Positions 1 to 8,175 of a DNA stretch of 64,000 nucleotides are shown here, one piece after another. Origin of the DNA: Streptomyces filipinensis (lineage in GTDB: Bacteria > Actinomycetota > Actinomycetes > Streptomycetales > Streptomycetaceae); assembly GCF_014649495.1 (NCBI RefSeq), contig NZ_BMTD01000001.1, positions 434,001 to 498,000 on the forward strand, in the 5' to 3' direction. The notes under the pieces were generated by a model. It saw only the letters and a program-made list of their open reading frames with translations. It was not told where the DNA came from and searched no databases. Positions within the stretch are counted from its first letter, which is position 1. Every line of letters starts with the position of its first letter. The position numbers and the translations under genes are program-made.

Positions 1-1131
1 GATGTCCGCCGTGACCGGATGCGTCGAGGGCAGCTGGTCCGCGCGGTACGCCCAGGCCTTGCGGCGGTTGGCGAAGGTGATCCACGCGTCCTTGAAGCGG
101 GTCGCGCCGACGTTCGCGAAGGTGCCCATGAAGTCCGCGAAGGACTCCTTCAGCCACAGGTCGTCCCACCACTCCATGGTGACCAGGTCGCCGAACCACA
201 TGTGCGCCATCTCGTGCAGGACGACGTTGGCCCGCGCCTCGTACGACGCCTGTGTCACCTTCCCGCGGAAGATGTACTCCTCCCGGAAGGTCACGAGGCC
301 CGGGTTCTCCATCGCGCCCAGGTTGTACTCGGGCACGAACGCCTGGTCGTACTTCCCGAACGGGTACGGGTAGTCGAAGTGGTCGTGGAAGAAGTCCAGG
401 CCCTGTTTGGTGACCAGGAAGACGTCGTCGGCGTCGAAGTGCGGGGCGAGTCCCTTGCGGCACATCGCGCCGAGCGGGATCTCCAGCTTCGTGCCGTCCT
501 CGAACGTGCGGGTGTAGGAGTCGGTGACGTGGTGGTACGGGCCCGCCACCACACACGTGATGTACGTCGAGATCGGCTTGGTCTCCGCGAACCGCCAGAC
601 CCCGTCGGCCAGTTCACCCGCCCCGTTGCTCCACACCGTCCACCCCTCGGGCGCCCGCACCTCGAAGCGGTACGGCGCCTTCAGGTCCGGCTGCTCGAAG
701 TTCGCGAAGACCCGGCGGGAGTCGGCCGGCTCGTACTGCGTGTAGAGGTAGACCTCGCCGTCCTCGGGGTCCACGAAGCGGTGCATGCCCTCGCCGGTGC
801 GTGAGTAGGCGCACCGGGCGTCCACCACCAGCTCGTTCTCCCCGGCCAGGTCCTCCAACAGGATCCGCGAGCCGTCGAAGACCTGGCCCGGGTCCAGGTC
901 GCGGCCGTTGAGCGAGACCGAGGTGACGCCCGGCGCGATCAGATCGGCGAAGCTGGACGCGCCCGGCTCGTTGCAGCGGAAGCGGATCGTGGTCACCGAG
1001 CGGAACGTGCGCGGCTCGCCGTCCCCGTCGCCGACGGCGGACCTGAGGTCCAGGGACACGTCGTACCCGTCGACGGACAGCAGGGCGGCCCGCTCCCGGG
1101 CCTCGTCGCGGGACAGATTCTCACCGGGCAC
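1..1131 (-). CDS. pepN: Aminopeptidase N, M1 family (3' part outside window)
   Basis: Zinc metallo-aminopeptidase that removes N-terminal residues from peptides in the cytoplasm. The 377 residues seen are the N-terminal part; the gene runs off the left edge in frame. The M1 hallmarks are all present: the exopeptidase motif GAMEN and the zinc site HEMAH at residues 306-310, with the third ligand E329 exactly 18 residues after the motif. The GTG start (1131) gives the protein start MPGENLSRDEA, which matches the streptomycete PepN N-terminus as I remember it, and GGGAG lies a few bases upstream. It is divergent from the thiol enzyme at 1270, with a 138-bp shared promoter region. Confidence 0.95.
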   Translation of the reverse strand, partial: MPGENLSRDEARERAALLSVDGYDVSLDLRSAVGDGDGEPRTFRSVTTIRFRCNEPGASSFADLIAPGVTSVSLNGRDLDPGQVFDGSRILLEDLAGENELVVDARCAYSRTGEGMHRFVDPEDGEVYLYTQYEPADSRRVFANFEQPDLKAPYRFEVRAPEGWTVWSNGAGELADGVWRFAETKPISTYITCVVAGPYHHVTDSYTRTFEDGTKLEIPLGAMCRKGLAPHFDADDVFLVTKQGLDFFHDHFDYPYPFGKYDQAFVPEYNLGAMENPGLVTFREEYIFRGKVTQASYEARANVVLHEMAHMWFGDLVTMEWWDDLWLKESFADFMGTFANVGATRFKDAWITFANRRKAWAYRADQLPSTHPVTADI

Positions 1132-1269
1132 GGGCGGCGCTCCCTCGTGGTCGCACGGATGACGGCTGAACAGGACCGATCCTGCCACGTGCCCCTGACA
1201 GGGGTCAGCAGGGAATGGCCGGGCGGCCAAGGGCGTTTCCCGGGAAAAGAGTTCCCCTTGAGGAGAGAC

Positions 1270-1914
1270 ATGTCTCAGAAGACCCCCGTCGACTTCTGGT
1301 TCGACCCGCTGTGCCCGTGGGCCTGGATGACCTCCCGCTGGGTGCTGGAGGTGGAGAAGGTCCGGGACATCGAGGTCCGCTGGCACATCATGAGCCTCGC
1401 CGTCCTCAACGAGAACCGCCTGGACGAGCTGCCGGAGGAGTACCGGGAGATGCTCGCCACCAAGGCCTGGCAGCCGGTGCGCGTGGTCACCGCCGCCTGG
1501 CAGAAGCACGGCGCCGACGTCCTCGGCCCGCTCTACACCGCGCTCGGCACCCGCATCCACAACAACGGCGAGGGCCCGACCCTGGAGGCCCTCGCCGGCG
1601 CCCTCGCCGACGTCGGCCTGCCCGCCGACCTGATCGAGTACGCCGAGCAGACGGACTTCGAGTTCGACGCCGAGCTGCGCGCCTCCCACAAGGAGGGCAT
1701 CGAGAAGGTCGGCCAGGACGTCGGCACCCCGGTCATCGCGGTCCCGGGCCCCGACGGCGAGCAGATCGCCTTCTTCGGCCCCGTCGTCACCCCCGCCCCG
1801 AAGGGCGAGGAGGCGGCCCGCCTGTGGGACGGCACCCTCGCCGTGGCCTCGGTGCCGGGCTTCTACGAGATCAAGCGCACCCGCACCCAGGGCCCCGACT
1901 TCAGCAACCTGTAG
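1270..1914 (+). CDS. DsbA-family thiol oxidoreductase (mycothiol-dependent nitroreductase-like)
   Basis: Protein of 214 residues with the DsbA/2-hydroxychromene isomerase fold. The N-terminus has an active-site stretch FDPLCPWAWMTSRW, and VGTPVIAV supplies the cis-proline loop near residue 158. It resembles actinobacterial Rv2466c, a mycothiol-dependent reductase, but the CxxC motif is reduced to C15-P-W-A18, so only the nucleophilic cysteine remains. There is no signal peptide, so it is cytoplasmic. The ATG is preceded by GAGGAGAG at good spacing; longer in-frame starts upstream lack this. A strong terminator follows at 1957. The exact substrate is not shown by the sequence. Confidence 0.85.
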   Translation: MSQKTPVDFWFDPLCPWAWMTSRWVLEVEKVRDIEVRWHIMSLAVLNENRLDELPEEYREMLATKAWQPVRVVTAAWQKHGADVLGPLYTALGTRIHNNGEGPTLEALAGALADVGLPADLIEYAEQTDFEFDAELRASHKEGIEKVGQDVGTPVIAVPGPDGEQIAFFGPVVTPAPKGEEAARLWDGTLAVASVPGFYEIKRTRTQGPDFSNL

Positions 1915-1956
1915 GTCCACGCCCCACCGGCCGCCGCCGCCCGCACCCGCGGCATG

Positions 1957-1995
1957 GGAAGACCCCTGCGAGTCACGTCCTCGCAGGGGTCTTCC
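1957..1995 (+). terminator. Rho-independent-type hairpin after the DsbA-like gene
   Basis: A perfect 16-bp inverted repeat (arms 1957-1972 and 1980-1995, 7-nt loop) lies 42 bases after the stop codon. It lies between the convergent DsbA-like gene and sodF and can serve both strands. Confidence 0.85.
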
Positions 1996-2067
1996 GTTCA
2001 TCCGCCCGCCGACGTGAAAGGTGAGAAGACGATCACGAGGCGGGACGTCCCGGGGGAGACCGGCCGA

Positions 2068-2715
2068 TCAGGGGGCCAGCAGCAGCGCGTCGGCACGGGA
2101 CCTGGCGGCCTCGTGCCGGCGGGCCACGTCCTGCCAGTCGACGACCTGCCACATGGCCTCGATGAAGTCGACCTTCTGGTTGCGGTACTGGAGGTAGAAG
2201 GCGTGCTCCCAGGCGTCGAAGACCAGGAGGGGCGTGGCGCCCTGGCCGACGTTGCCCTGGTGGTCGTAGACCTGCTCCACGATCAGCCGGCCGCTGAGCG
2301 GTTCGTACGCCAGAACGCCCCAGCCGGAGCCCTGGGTGGTGGCCGCGGCCTTGGACAGCTGGGTCTTGAAGGCGGCGAAGGAGCCGAAGGACTCGGTGAT
2401 CGCGTCCGCCAGCCCGCCCACGCCGTCGGCCGCGAGCGGCTCGCCACCGCCGTCCTTCGGGCCGGTCATGTTCTGCCAGTAGATGCTGTGCAGGATGTGA
2501 CCGGAGAGGTGGAAGGCCAGGTTCTTCTCCAGGCCGTTGATCGAGCCCCACGACTCCGCCTCGCGCGCCTCGGCGAGCTGTTCCAGCGTGTCGTTGGCGC
2601 CCTTCACATAGGCCGCGTGGTGCTTGTCGTGGTGCAGCTCGATGATCTCCGGGCTGATCACGGGGGCCAGCGCGGAGTAGTCGTAGGGCAGGTCGGGCAG
2701 CGTGTAGACGGGCAT
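2068..2715 (-). CDS. sodF: Superoxide dismutase, Fe/Mn family (SodF)
   Basis: Converts superoxide to oxygen and hydrogen peroxide in the cytoplasm. It has 215 residues, normal for the family. The four metal ligands can be placed at H28 (in the HHDKHH stretch), H76 (GHILHSIYW), D167 and H171 (in the DAWEHAFY signature). The ATG start follows GGAGGGG. In streptomycetes the iron enzyme is made only when nickel is scarce, because nickel-loaded Nur represses sodF in favour of the nickel enzyme SodN; the Nur box at 2739-2755 fits that scheme exactly. It forms a single-gene unit bounded by hairpins on both sides. Confidence 0.97.
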   Translation of the reverse strand: MPVYTLPDLPYDYSALAPVISPEIIELHHDKHHAAYVKGANDTLEQLAEAREAESWGSINGLEKNLAFHLSGHILHSIYWQNMTGPKDGGGEPLAADGVGGLADAITESFGSFAAFKTQLSKAAATTQGSGWGVLAYEPLSGRLIVEQVYDHQGNVGQGATPLLVFDAWEHAFYLQYRNQKVDFIEAMWQVVDWQDVARRHEAARSRADALLLAP

Positions 2716-2738
2716 GGGTGATCCCCTCCGGAACCTTA

Positions 2739-2755
2739 TTGCAAGTTACTTGCAA
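2739..2755 (-). promoter_or_regulatory. Nur box in the sodF promoter
   Basis: The sequence TTGCAAGTTACTTGCAA is the direct form TTGCAA-N5-TTGCAA known for the nickel-responsive repressor Nur in Streptomyces coelicolor. It lies 24-40 bp before the sodF start, where it would overlap the promoter. Confidence 0.85.
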
Positions 2756-2790
2756 CTACACGCTAGCAACAAGAGTGGCCGGGCAACACA

Positions 2791-2821
2791 AAGGCCCCCA
2801 CGTGTCGCACGTGGGGGCCTT
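2791..2821 (-). terminator. Hairpin after the amino-acid permease
   Basis: Perfect 14-bp stem (2791-2804 with 2808-2821) and a 3-nt loop, 15 bases past the permease stop and upstream of the sodF promoter. It insulates sodF from read-through. Confidence 0.85.
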
Positions 2822-2835
2822 GTCCGGTGCGGGGC

Positions 2836-4224
2836 TCAGCGCCGGGCGCGGGCCCGCTGCCACACGTAGCCGACGGCCGCGAGCAGCAAGGTCATGACGC
2901 CGGTGGAGTAGAGCTGGAGCCGGGTGTCCTGCTCCCGGGCCATCAGGACGAAGATCGCGGCCATGCCGGCCAGCGCGACCCAGGTCAGCCACGGGAAGGC
3001 CCACATCCGCACGACCAGCTTCTCGGGGGTCTCGCGCTCGATGCGGCGGCGCAGCAGCAGCTGGGAGACCGCGATGAAGATCCAGACGACCAGGATGACC
3101 GCGCCGATCATGTTCAGCAGCCACTTGAAGGCGCCGTTCGGGCTCCAGTAGCTGAGCAGGACGCAGACGAACCCGAGGACACAGGAGACGAGGACCGCGA
3201 TCCGCGGGACCCCGCCGGACAGCTTCGCCAGCGCCTTCGGGCCCAGGCCGCGCTCGACCAGCGAGAAGGCGATGCGCGAGGAGCCGTAGATGTTGGCGTT
3301 CATCGCGGAGAGCAGGGCGACCAGGACGACCACGTTCATCAGCTGACCGGCGCCGGGGATGCCGAGGTGGTCGAGCGTGGCGACGTACGGGCCCTTCTCG
3401 ACGACCTCCTTGGAGTCCCACGGGACCAGGGTGACGACGACCGCCATGGAGCCGATGTAGAACAGGGCGATGCGCCACATCGCCGTACGCACCGCGGAGG
3501 CCACGCCCTTGACCGGGTTCTCCGACTCGGCCGCGGCGATGGTGACCGTCTCCATGCCGCCGTAGGAGAAGACGGACGCGAGCAGGCCGATGATCAGGCC
3601 ATCGCTGCCGTGCGGGAGGAAGTGGGCGAGGTGTGAGGCGCCGGGGGAGTCGGTGCCGGGCAGCACGCCCGCGATGGCCAGCACGCCGAGGATCAGGAAG
3701 AGGCTGATCGCGCCGACCTTCAGCGCGGCGAACCAGAACTCGAACTCACCGAAGTTCTTCACGGCGGCCAGGTTCGCGCCGCAGAACACCACCATGAACA
3801 GCGCGACCCACATCCACTGCGGGGTGCCCGGCACCCAGCCCTGGACGATCTTCGCGGCGCCGATGCCCTCCAGCCCGACGGCCGTGCACAGCAGCACCCA
3901 GAAGGACCAGCCCGCCGCGAAGCCCGCCCAGGGCCCGATCGCCCGCTCGGCATGCGCCGAGAAGGAACCGGACGACGGGTACGCGGCGGACATCTCGCCG
4001 AGCATCCGCATCACCAGCATCACCAGCAGGCCGGAGACCGTGTAGGCGATCACGATCGAGGGGCCGGCGGCGGCGATGCCCGCGCCGGAGCCGACGAACA
4101 GGCCGGCGCCGATGACACCGCCGAGGGCGATCATCGACAGATGGCGCTGCTTGAGGCCGTGGGAGAGGGAGGCGCCGTCCTGTTGCTGCGGCGGTGAATC
4201 GGTGGTCGGGCTGCTGCTGGGCAT
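2836..4224 (-). CDS. Amino-acid permease, APC superfamily
   Basis: Membrane transporter of 462 residues with about 12 hydrophobic segments. The N-terminal signature IALGGVIGAGLFVGSG and the FSYGGMETVTIAAAE stretch are typical of the AAT/GABA-permease branch of the APC superfamily, which imports amino acids with protons. The start at 4224 is chosen because MPSSSP follows a GGGGAGAG site; an upstream in-frame start would run into the terminator hairpin of the next gene. It is a close paralogue of the permease at 11974-13398. The substrate cannot be told from sequence. It is transcribed alone, between two hairpins. Confidence 0.9.
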   Translation of the reverse strand: MPSSSPTTDSPPQQQDGASLSHGLKQRHLSMIALGGVIGAGLFVGSGAGIAAAGPSIVIAYTVSGLLVMLVMRMLGEMSAAYPSSGSFSAHAERAIGPWAGFAAGWSFWVLLCTAVGLEGIGAAKIVQGWVPGTPQWMWVALFMVVFCGANLAAVKNFGEFEFWFAALKVGAISLFLILGVLAIAGVLPGTDSPGASHLAHFLPHGSDGLIIGLLASVFSYGGMETVTIAAAESENPVKGVASAVRTAMWRIALFYIGSMAVVVTLVPWDSKEVVEKGPYVATLDHLGIPGAGQLMNVVVLVALLSAMNANIYGSSRIAFSLVERGLGPKALAKLSGGVPRIAVLVSCVLGFVCVLLSYWSPNGAFKWLLNMIGAVILVVWIFIAVSQLLLRRRIERETPEKLVVRMWAFPWLTWVALAGMAAIFVLMAREQDTRLQLYSTGVMTLLLAAVGYVWQRARARR

Positions 4225-4271
4225 TGGGCGCGGCTCTCCCCGTGCAATGGGCGGGCAAAAACCCCGCCAGT

Positions 4272-4309
4272 CTGGGCGGCCCGTCCGCTCAGGCGGAGGG
4301 GCCGCCCAG
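4272..4309 (-). terminator. Terminator of the sulfur operon
   Basis: An 11-bp G/C stem (4272-4282 with 4299-4309) with an inner 5-bp stem, 38 bases after the stop of the TauD-like gene. It closes the operon that begins near 9.4 or 10.7 kb. Confidence 0.8.
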
Positions 4310-4346
4310 TATCCGGACACCTGCCCTACGCAGGGTGAACCGGCGG

Positions 4347-5252
4347 TTACGCGGCCGCGGGCACGGGGGTGTAGTGCGAGGCGTCACCCTCGATCGAATA
4401 GCTCTCCTTGCCCTCGATGCCGACCGGGACGTCACCGGCGACGGTCACCCGGTGCAGCCGGCGCGGCTGTCCGTCGTAGTTGTCGATGGCGTAGTGCTGG
4501 GTGATCCGGTTGTCGAAGAGCACCAGCTCGTTGACCGCCCAGCGGTGGCGCAGGATGTTCTCCGGGCGGGTGACGTACGCCTGCAGCAGGTCGAGGATCT
4601 TGCGGGACTCGCCGGCCGACAGGCCCACGATCCGCTGCGCGAACCCGCCGACGAACAGCCCGCGCTCGCCGGTCAGCGGGTGCACGCGGACCACCGGGTG
4701 GGCGGTGCGGTACGTGATGGACGTGAACTGGGCGCGCTGGGCGGCCTTCTCCTCGTCGATCTCCTCCTCCGGTACGGCGTAGTCGTAGTCGTTGGTGTGC
4801 TCCGCCCACAGGGTGTCGGCGAGGCGGCGCAGCGGCTCGGGCAGGTCCCGGTAGGCGGCGGCCGCGTTGGCGATCAGGGTCTCGCCGCCGTACGGCGGGA
4901 CGGTGATCGAGCGCAGGGTGCTGGCCTGCGGCGGGTTGAGGACGAAGGTGACGTCGGTGTGCCAGTGGTTGGCCCGGCCCCGCTCGCTGTCCACCGGCAG
5001 CACGTTCGGGGCGCCGTCGACCGCGCCGACCGTCGGGTGGGCGGTGGTCAGGTCGCCGAAGTGGCGGGCGAAGGCCTGCTGCCCGGCGTCGTCGAGTTCT
5101 CCGGCGGCACCCGTGTCGAAGACGAGTGCCTTGTGGACGTTCAGCGCCTCGCGGATCGCGGTGACCTCCTCCGGGGCGAGCGGGCGGGTGATGTCGACGC
5201 CGCTGACGCGGGCGCCGATGCGTGCGGTGACCTTGGTGATCTCCAGGGACAT
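4347..5252 (-). CDS. TauD/TfdA-family alpha-ketoglutarate dioxygenase
   Basis: Fe(II)/2-oxoglutarate dioxygenase of 301 residues. Enzymes of this family hydroxylate taurine, alkyl sulfonates or sulfate esters so that sulfite or sulfate is released. The iron triad is visible as H98-T-D100 (in NHWHTDVTF) and H253 (NRITQHYA), with arginines near 264 and 268 to hold the co-substrate. It is the last gene of the ssu-like operon, 12 bp after the monooxygenase, which supports a role in organosulfur use. Taurine, an alkyl sulfonate or a sulfate ester are all possible substrates. Confidence 0.92.
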   Translation of the reverse strand: MSLEITKVTARIGARVSGVDITRPLAPEEVTAIREALNVHKALVFDTGAAGELDDAGQQAFARHFGDLTTAHPTVGAVDGAPNVLPVDSERGRANHWHTDVTFVLNPPQASTLRSITVPPYGGETLIANAAAAYRDLPEPLRRLADTLWAEHTNDYDYAVPEEEIDEEKAAQRAQFTSITYRTAHPVVRVHPLTGERGLFVGGFAQRIVGLSAGESRKILDLLQAYVTRPENILRHRWAVNELVLFDNRITQHYAIDNYDGQPRRLHRVTVAGDVPVGIEGKESYSIEGDASHYTPVPAAA

Positions 5253-5264
5253 GAACCGGTCCTT

Positions 5265-6623
5265 TCAGACGAGGGCGGGAGCGGGGGTGGGGTACGGATG
5301 GGCGGGGCGGGGGAGGCCGTAGCGCTCCCGGAGGGTCTGGCGGGGGTCGTCGTACTCCGTGCGGAACAGGCCGCGGGCGCGCAGCAGCGGTACGACGTGC
5401 TCGACGAAGGCGTCCAGGCCGGAGGGCAGTACGGCCGGCATGATGTTGAAGCCGTCGGCGGCGCCCTGCGTGAACCAGGTCTCGATCTGGCCGGCGACCT
5501 GCTCGGGCGTCCCGGTGAAGGTGAGGTGACCGCGTCCGCCGCCGAGCCGCGCGATCAGCTGCCGGACGGTGAGCCGCTCGCGCCGGGCCAGCTCCACGAC
5601 GAGGGTGTAGCGGCTCTTGGCGCCCTCGATGGCGGACTCCGGCGGCAGCTCGGAGGGGAGCCGCTCGTCCAGCTTCAGCGTGCCCGCGGGAAGCGTCAGC
5701 AGGCTCTCCAGCCGGCCCACCCCGTGCTCGTACACGATGTGGTCCTCCAGCAGCTGCTCCGCCGCCCGCGCCTCCGCCTGCGTCGACCCGAGGACGGGCA
5801 CGATCCCGGGCAGCACCTTGATGTGCCCGGGGTCGCGTCCGGCCCGCCCGGTACGCGACTTGAGGTCGGCGTAGAAGGCCTGGGCGTCGGCGAGGGTCCG
5901 CTGGGCGGTGAAGACCGCCTCGGCGTACCGGGCCGCGAACGCCTTGCCGTCCTCGCTCGACCCCGCCTGCACCAGCAGCGGGTAGCCCTGCGGGGAGCGC
6001 GGGACGTTGAGGGCGCCGGCGACGCTGAAGTACGTGCCCTGGTGCCGGGCCGGATGGATCCTGCTGTCGTCGCCCCAGACCCCGGCCGCCTTGTCGGCGA
6101 CGATCGTGTCGTCCTCCCAGCTGTCCCACAGCTTGCGCGCCACGTCGAGGAACTCGGCGGCACGGGCGTACCGCTCGGCGTGCGCGGGCTCCTCGGCGAG
6201 CCCGAAGTTGCGGGCCGCCTCGGCGCCGGCGGTGGTGACGATGTTCCAGCCGGCCCGGCCGCCGCTGATGATGTCCAGCGAGGCCAGCTTGCGGGCCAGG
6301 TTGTAGGGGGAGTTGTAGGAGGTGGACGCGGTGGCGATCAGTCCGATGTGCTCGGTGGCCGTCGCCAGCGCGGTCAGCAGGGTGAGCGGTTCCAGGGCAC
6401 CCGCCGGGCGCTGCGCGAGGTTGCTCCACAGCTGCGGTCCGTCGGCGAGGAAGAGCGAGTCGAAGGTGCCGCGTTCGGCGATCCGCGCGAGCCGCACGTA
6501 GTGCCGCAGATCGACGTGCGCGTACGGGTCGCTCTCCGGAAGCCGCCACGACGCCTCGTGGTGCCCGGTGTTCATGAGGAAGGCGTTCAGATGGAGCCTT
6601 CGCGGTGTCTTACCCCGTGTCAC
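5265..6623 (-). CDS. LLM-class flavin monooxygenase, NtaA/SnaA/DszA type
   Basis: Two-component FMNH2-dependent monooxygenase of 452 residues. The start (KTPRRLHLNAFLMNTGHHEASWR) and the blocks NLARKLASLDIISGGRAGWNIVT and FTGTPEQVA are typical of the NtaA/SnaA/DszA/SoxA group, not of SsuD. Such enzymes open C-S or C-N bonds in sulfones, sulfonates or chelators and need reduced flavin from a separate reductase, which is not encoded nearby. The GTG start overlaps the ssuB stop as GTGA, so translation is probably coupled. By position it prepares sulfur compounds imported by the ABC system. Confidence 0.9.
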   Translation of the reverse strand: MTRGKTPRRLHLNAFLMNTGHHEASWRLPESDPYAHVDLRHYVRLARIAERGTFDSLFLADGPQLWSNLAQRPAGALEPLTLLTALATATEHIGLIATASTSYNSPYNLARKLASLDIISGGRAGWNIVTTAGAEAARNFGLAEEPAHAERYARAAEFLDVARKLWDSWEDDTIVADKAAGVWGDDSRIHPARHQGTYFSVAGALNVPRSPQGYPLLVQAGSSEDGKAFAARYAEAVFTAQRTLADAQAFYADLKSRTGRAGRDPGHIKVLPGIVPVLGSTQAEARAAEQLLEDHIVYEHGVGRLESLLTLPAGTLKLDERLPSELPPESAIEGAKSRYTLVVELARRERLTVRQLIARLGGGRGHLTFTGTPEQVAGQIETWFTQGAADGFNIMPAVLPSGLDAFVEHVVPLLRARGLFRTEYDDPRQTLRERYGLPRPAHPYPTPAPALV

Positions 6624-7354
6624 TGGTGGTCCTCCGTGACGCCCAGCGCGGCCAGCAGCCGCTCGCGGTACTCGCCCAGGACCGGCTCGCGGTAGGAGCG
6701 CGGGTGGGGGTGGTCGATGGTCAGGTCGAGGCCGATGCGGCCCCGGTCCAGGACGAGGACCCGGTCGGCGAGCACGATCGCCTCGTCCACGTCGTGGGTG
6801 ACCAGCAGCACGGACGGCCGGTGGCGCTGCCACAGGCCGCGCAGCAGGTTGTGCATCTTGATCCGGGTCAGCGCGTCCAGCGCGCCGAACGGCTCGTCCG
6901 CCAGCAGCAGTTCCGGTTCGCGGACCAGGGAGCGGGCCAGCGCGGCCCGCTGGGCCTCGCCGCCGGACAGCTCGCCGGGCCAGGCCCGCTCGCGGCCCTT
7001 CAGACCGACCTCTTCCAGCGCGGCCCGGCCGCGCTGCTCGGCGTCCCCGCCGTCCGTGCCCAGCAGGACGTTGTCCAGCACCCGGCGCCAGGGCAGCAGC
7101 CGGGAGTCCTGGAAGACCACCGAGACCCGCTCGGGCGCGCTGAGCCGCCCGCTGCCGGCCACTCCGTGGTCCAGGCCCGCGACGGCCCGCAGCAGGGTGG
7201 ACTTGCCCGAGCCGCTGTGCCCGAGCAGGGCCGTGAACTGGCCGGCGGGCAGGTCGAGGTCGATGCCGTCGAGGACCGTACGGCCGTCGAACGACCGGGT
7301 CAGGTCCCGCAGCCGGACGGCCGGCCGGGTCAGCTGCTCAGTGTGCGGCGCCAC
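6620..7354 (-). CDS. ssuB: ABC transporter ATPase, SsuB-like
   Basis: Energises import of aliphatic sulfonates or related organosulfur compounds from the inner face of the membrane. It has 244 residues with Walker A GHSGSGKST (45-53), Q-loop VVFQDSRLLPW, signature LSGGEAQRAALAR, Walker B LLLADEPFGALD and the switch histidine in VTHD. The GTG start at 7354 overlaps the end of the permease gene by 25 bases. The gene order substrate-binding protein - permease - ATPase - monooxygenase - dioxygenase supports the sulfonate assignment; sulfate or nitrate transport is less likely. Confidence 0.93.
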   Translation of the reverse strand: MAPHTEQLTRPAVRLRDLTRSFDGRTVLDGIDLDLPAGQFTALLGHSGSGKSTLLRAVAGLDHGVAGSGRLSAPERVSVVFQDSRLLPWRRVLDNVLLGTDGGDAEQRGRAALEEVGLKGRERAWPGELSGGEAQRAALARSLVREPELLLADEPFGALDALTRIKMHNLLRGLWQRHRPSVLLVTHDVDEAIVLADRVLVLDRGRIGLDLTIDHPHPRSYREPVLGEYRERLLAALGVTEDHQ

Positions 7355-8175
7355 GACAGCACCCTCCGTTCGATCAGACGGACCACGCTGTCGGAGACCA
7401 GGCCGAAGACGCCGTAGATCAGCAGGCCTACCAGGATCACGTCGGTCTGGCCGTAGTTCTGCGCCTGGAACATCAGGTAGCCGAGACCGCTGGTGGCGTT
7501 GATCTGCTCCAGCACCACCAGGCCCAGCCAGGAGCCGGTCACACCGAGCCGGAGTCCCACGAAGAATCCGGGCAGCGCGCCGGGGATCACCACCTGGCGG
7601 ACGAAGGCGAGCCGGGACAGGCCCTGCACCTCGGCGAGTTCGACGTACCGGCTGTCGATGCCGGACAGCGCGGCGTGTGTGTTCAGGTAGATCGGGACGT
7701 AGACGACGATCGCGATGATGGCGACCTTGAAGGTCTCCCCGATGCCCAGCCAGAGGATGAACAGCGGGATCAGACCGAGGGTCGGTACCGCCCGGTTGAG
7801 CTGCACGGTCCCGTCGATCAGCGCCTCACCGGTGCGGCTGAGCCCGGAGGCGAGCGCCAGCAGGACCCCCGCGGTCAGGCCGATCGCGAAGCCGTACCCG
7901 GCCCGCTTCAGCGAGGTCAGGACGTCGGTGGACAGCGTGCCGTCGGTCCACAGGTGACCGCCGGTCCGCAGCACCGTCCAGGGCGCGGGGATGGCGGCCG
8001 GGTCGAGGGACCCGGCGGCGGAGGCGGCGGCCCACAGCGCGAGGAACGCCAGGGGGCCGATCAGCCGGGCGGCGGGCAGCCGGCGGCCGGGGGAGAGGCG
8101 GCGGCGCCGGCGGACCTGGGGCGGCTCCCCGGCCGCCGTCGCCGGCACGGCGGTCGACGTGGTCACGGCGGTCAT
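7330..8175 (-). CDS. ssuC: ABC transporter permease, SsuC-like
   Basis: Integral membrane subunit (281 residues, about six membrane helices) of the sulfonate-type importer. An Arg-rich N-terminus precedes the first helix (LIGPLAFLALWAAA), and the loop that couples to the ATPase is visible in EVQGLSRLAFVRQVVIPGALPG. The ATG overlaps the ssuA stop as ATGA. It forms one translational chain with ssuA and ssuB. Confidence 0.93.
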   Translation of the reverse strand: MTAVTTSTAVPATAAGEPPQVRRRRRLSPGRRLPAARLIGPLAFLALWAAASAAGSLDPAAIPAPWTVLRTGGHLWTDGTLSTDVLTSLKRAGYGFAIGLTAGVLLALASGLSRTGEALIDGTVQLNRAVPTLGLIPLFILWLGIGETFKVAIIAIVVYVPIYLNTHAALSGIDSRYVELAEVQGLSRLAFVRQVVIPGALPGFFVGLRLGVTGSWLGLVVLEQINATSGLGYLMFQAQNYGQTDVILVGLLIYGVFGLVSDSVVRLIERRVLSWRRTLSS

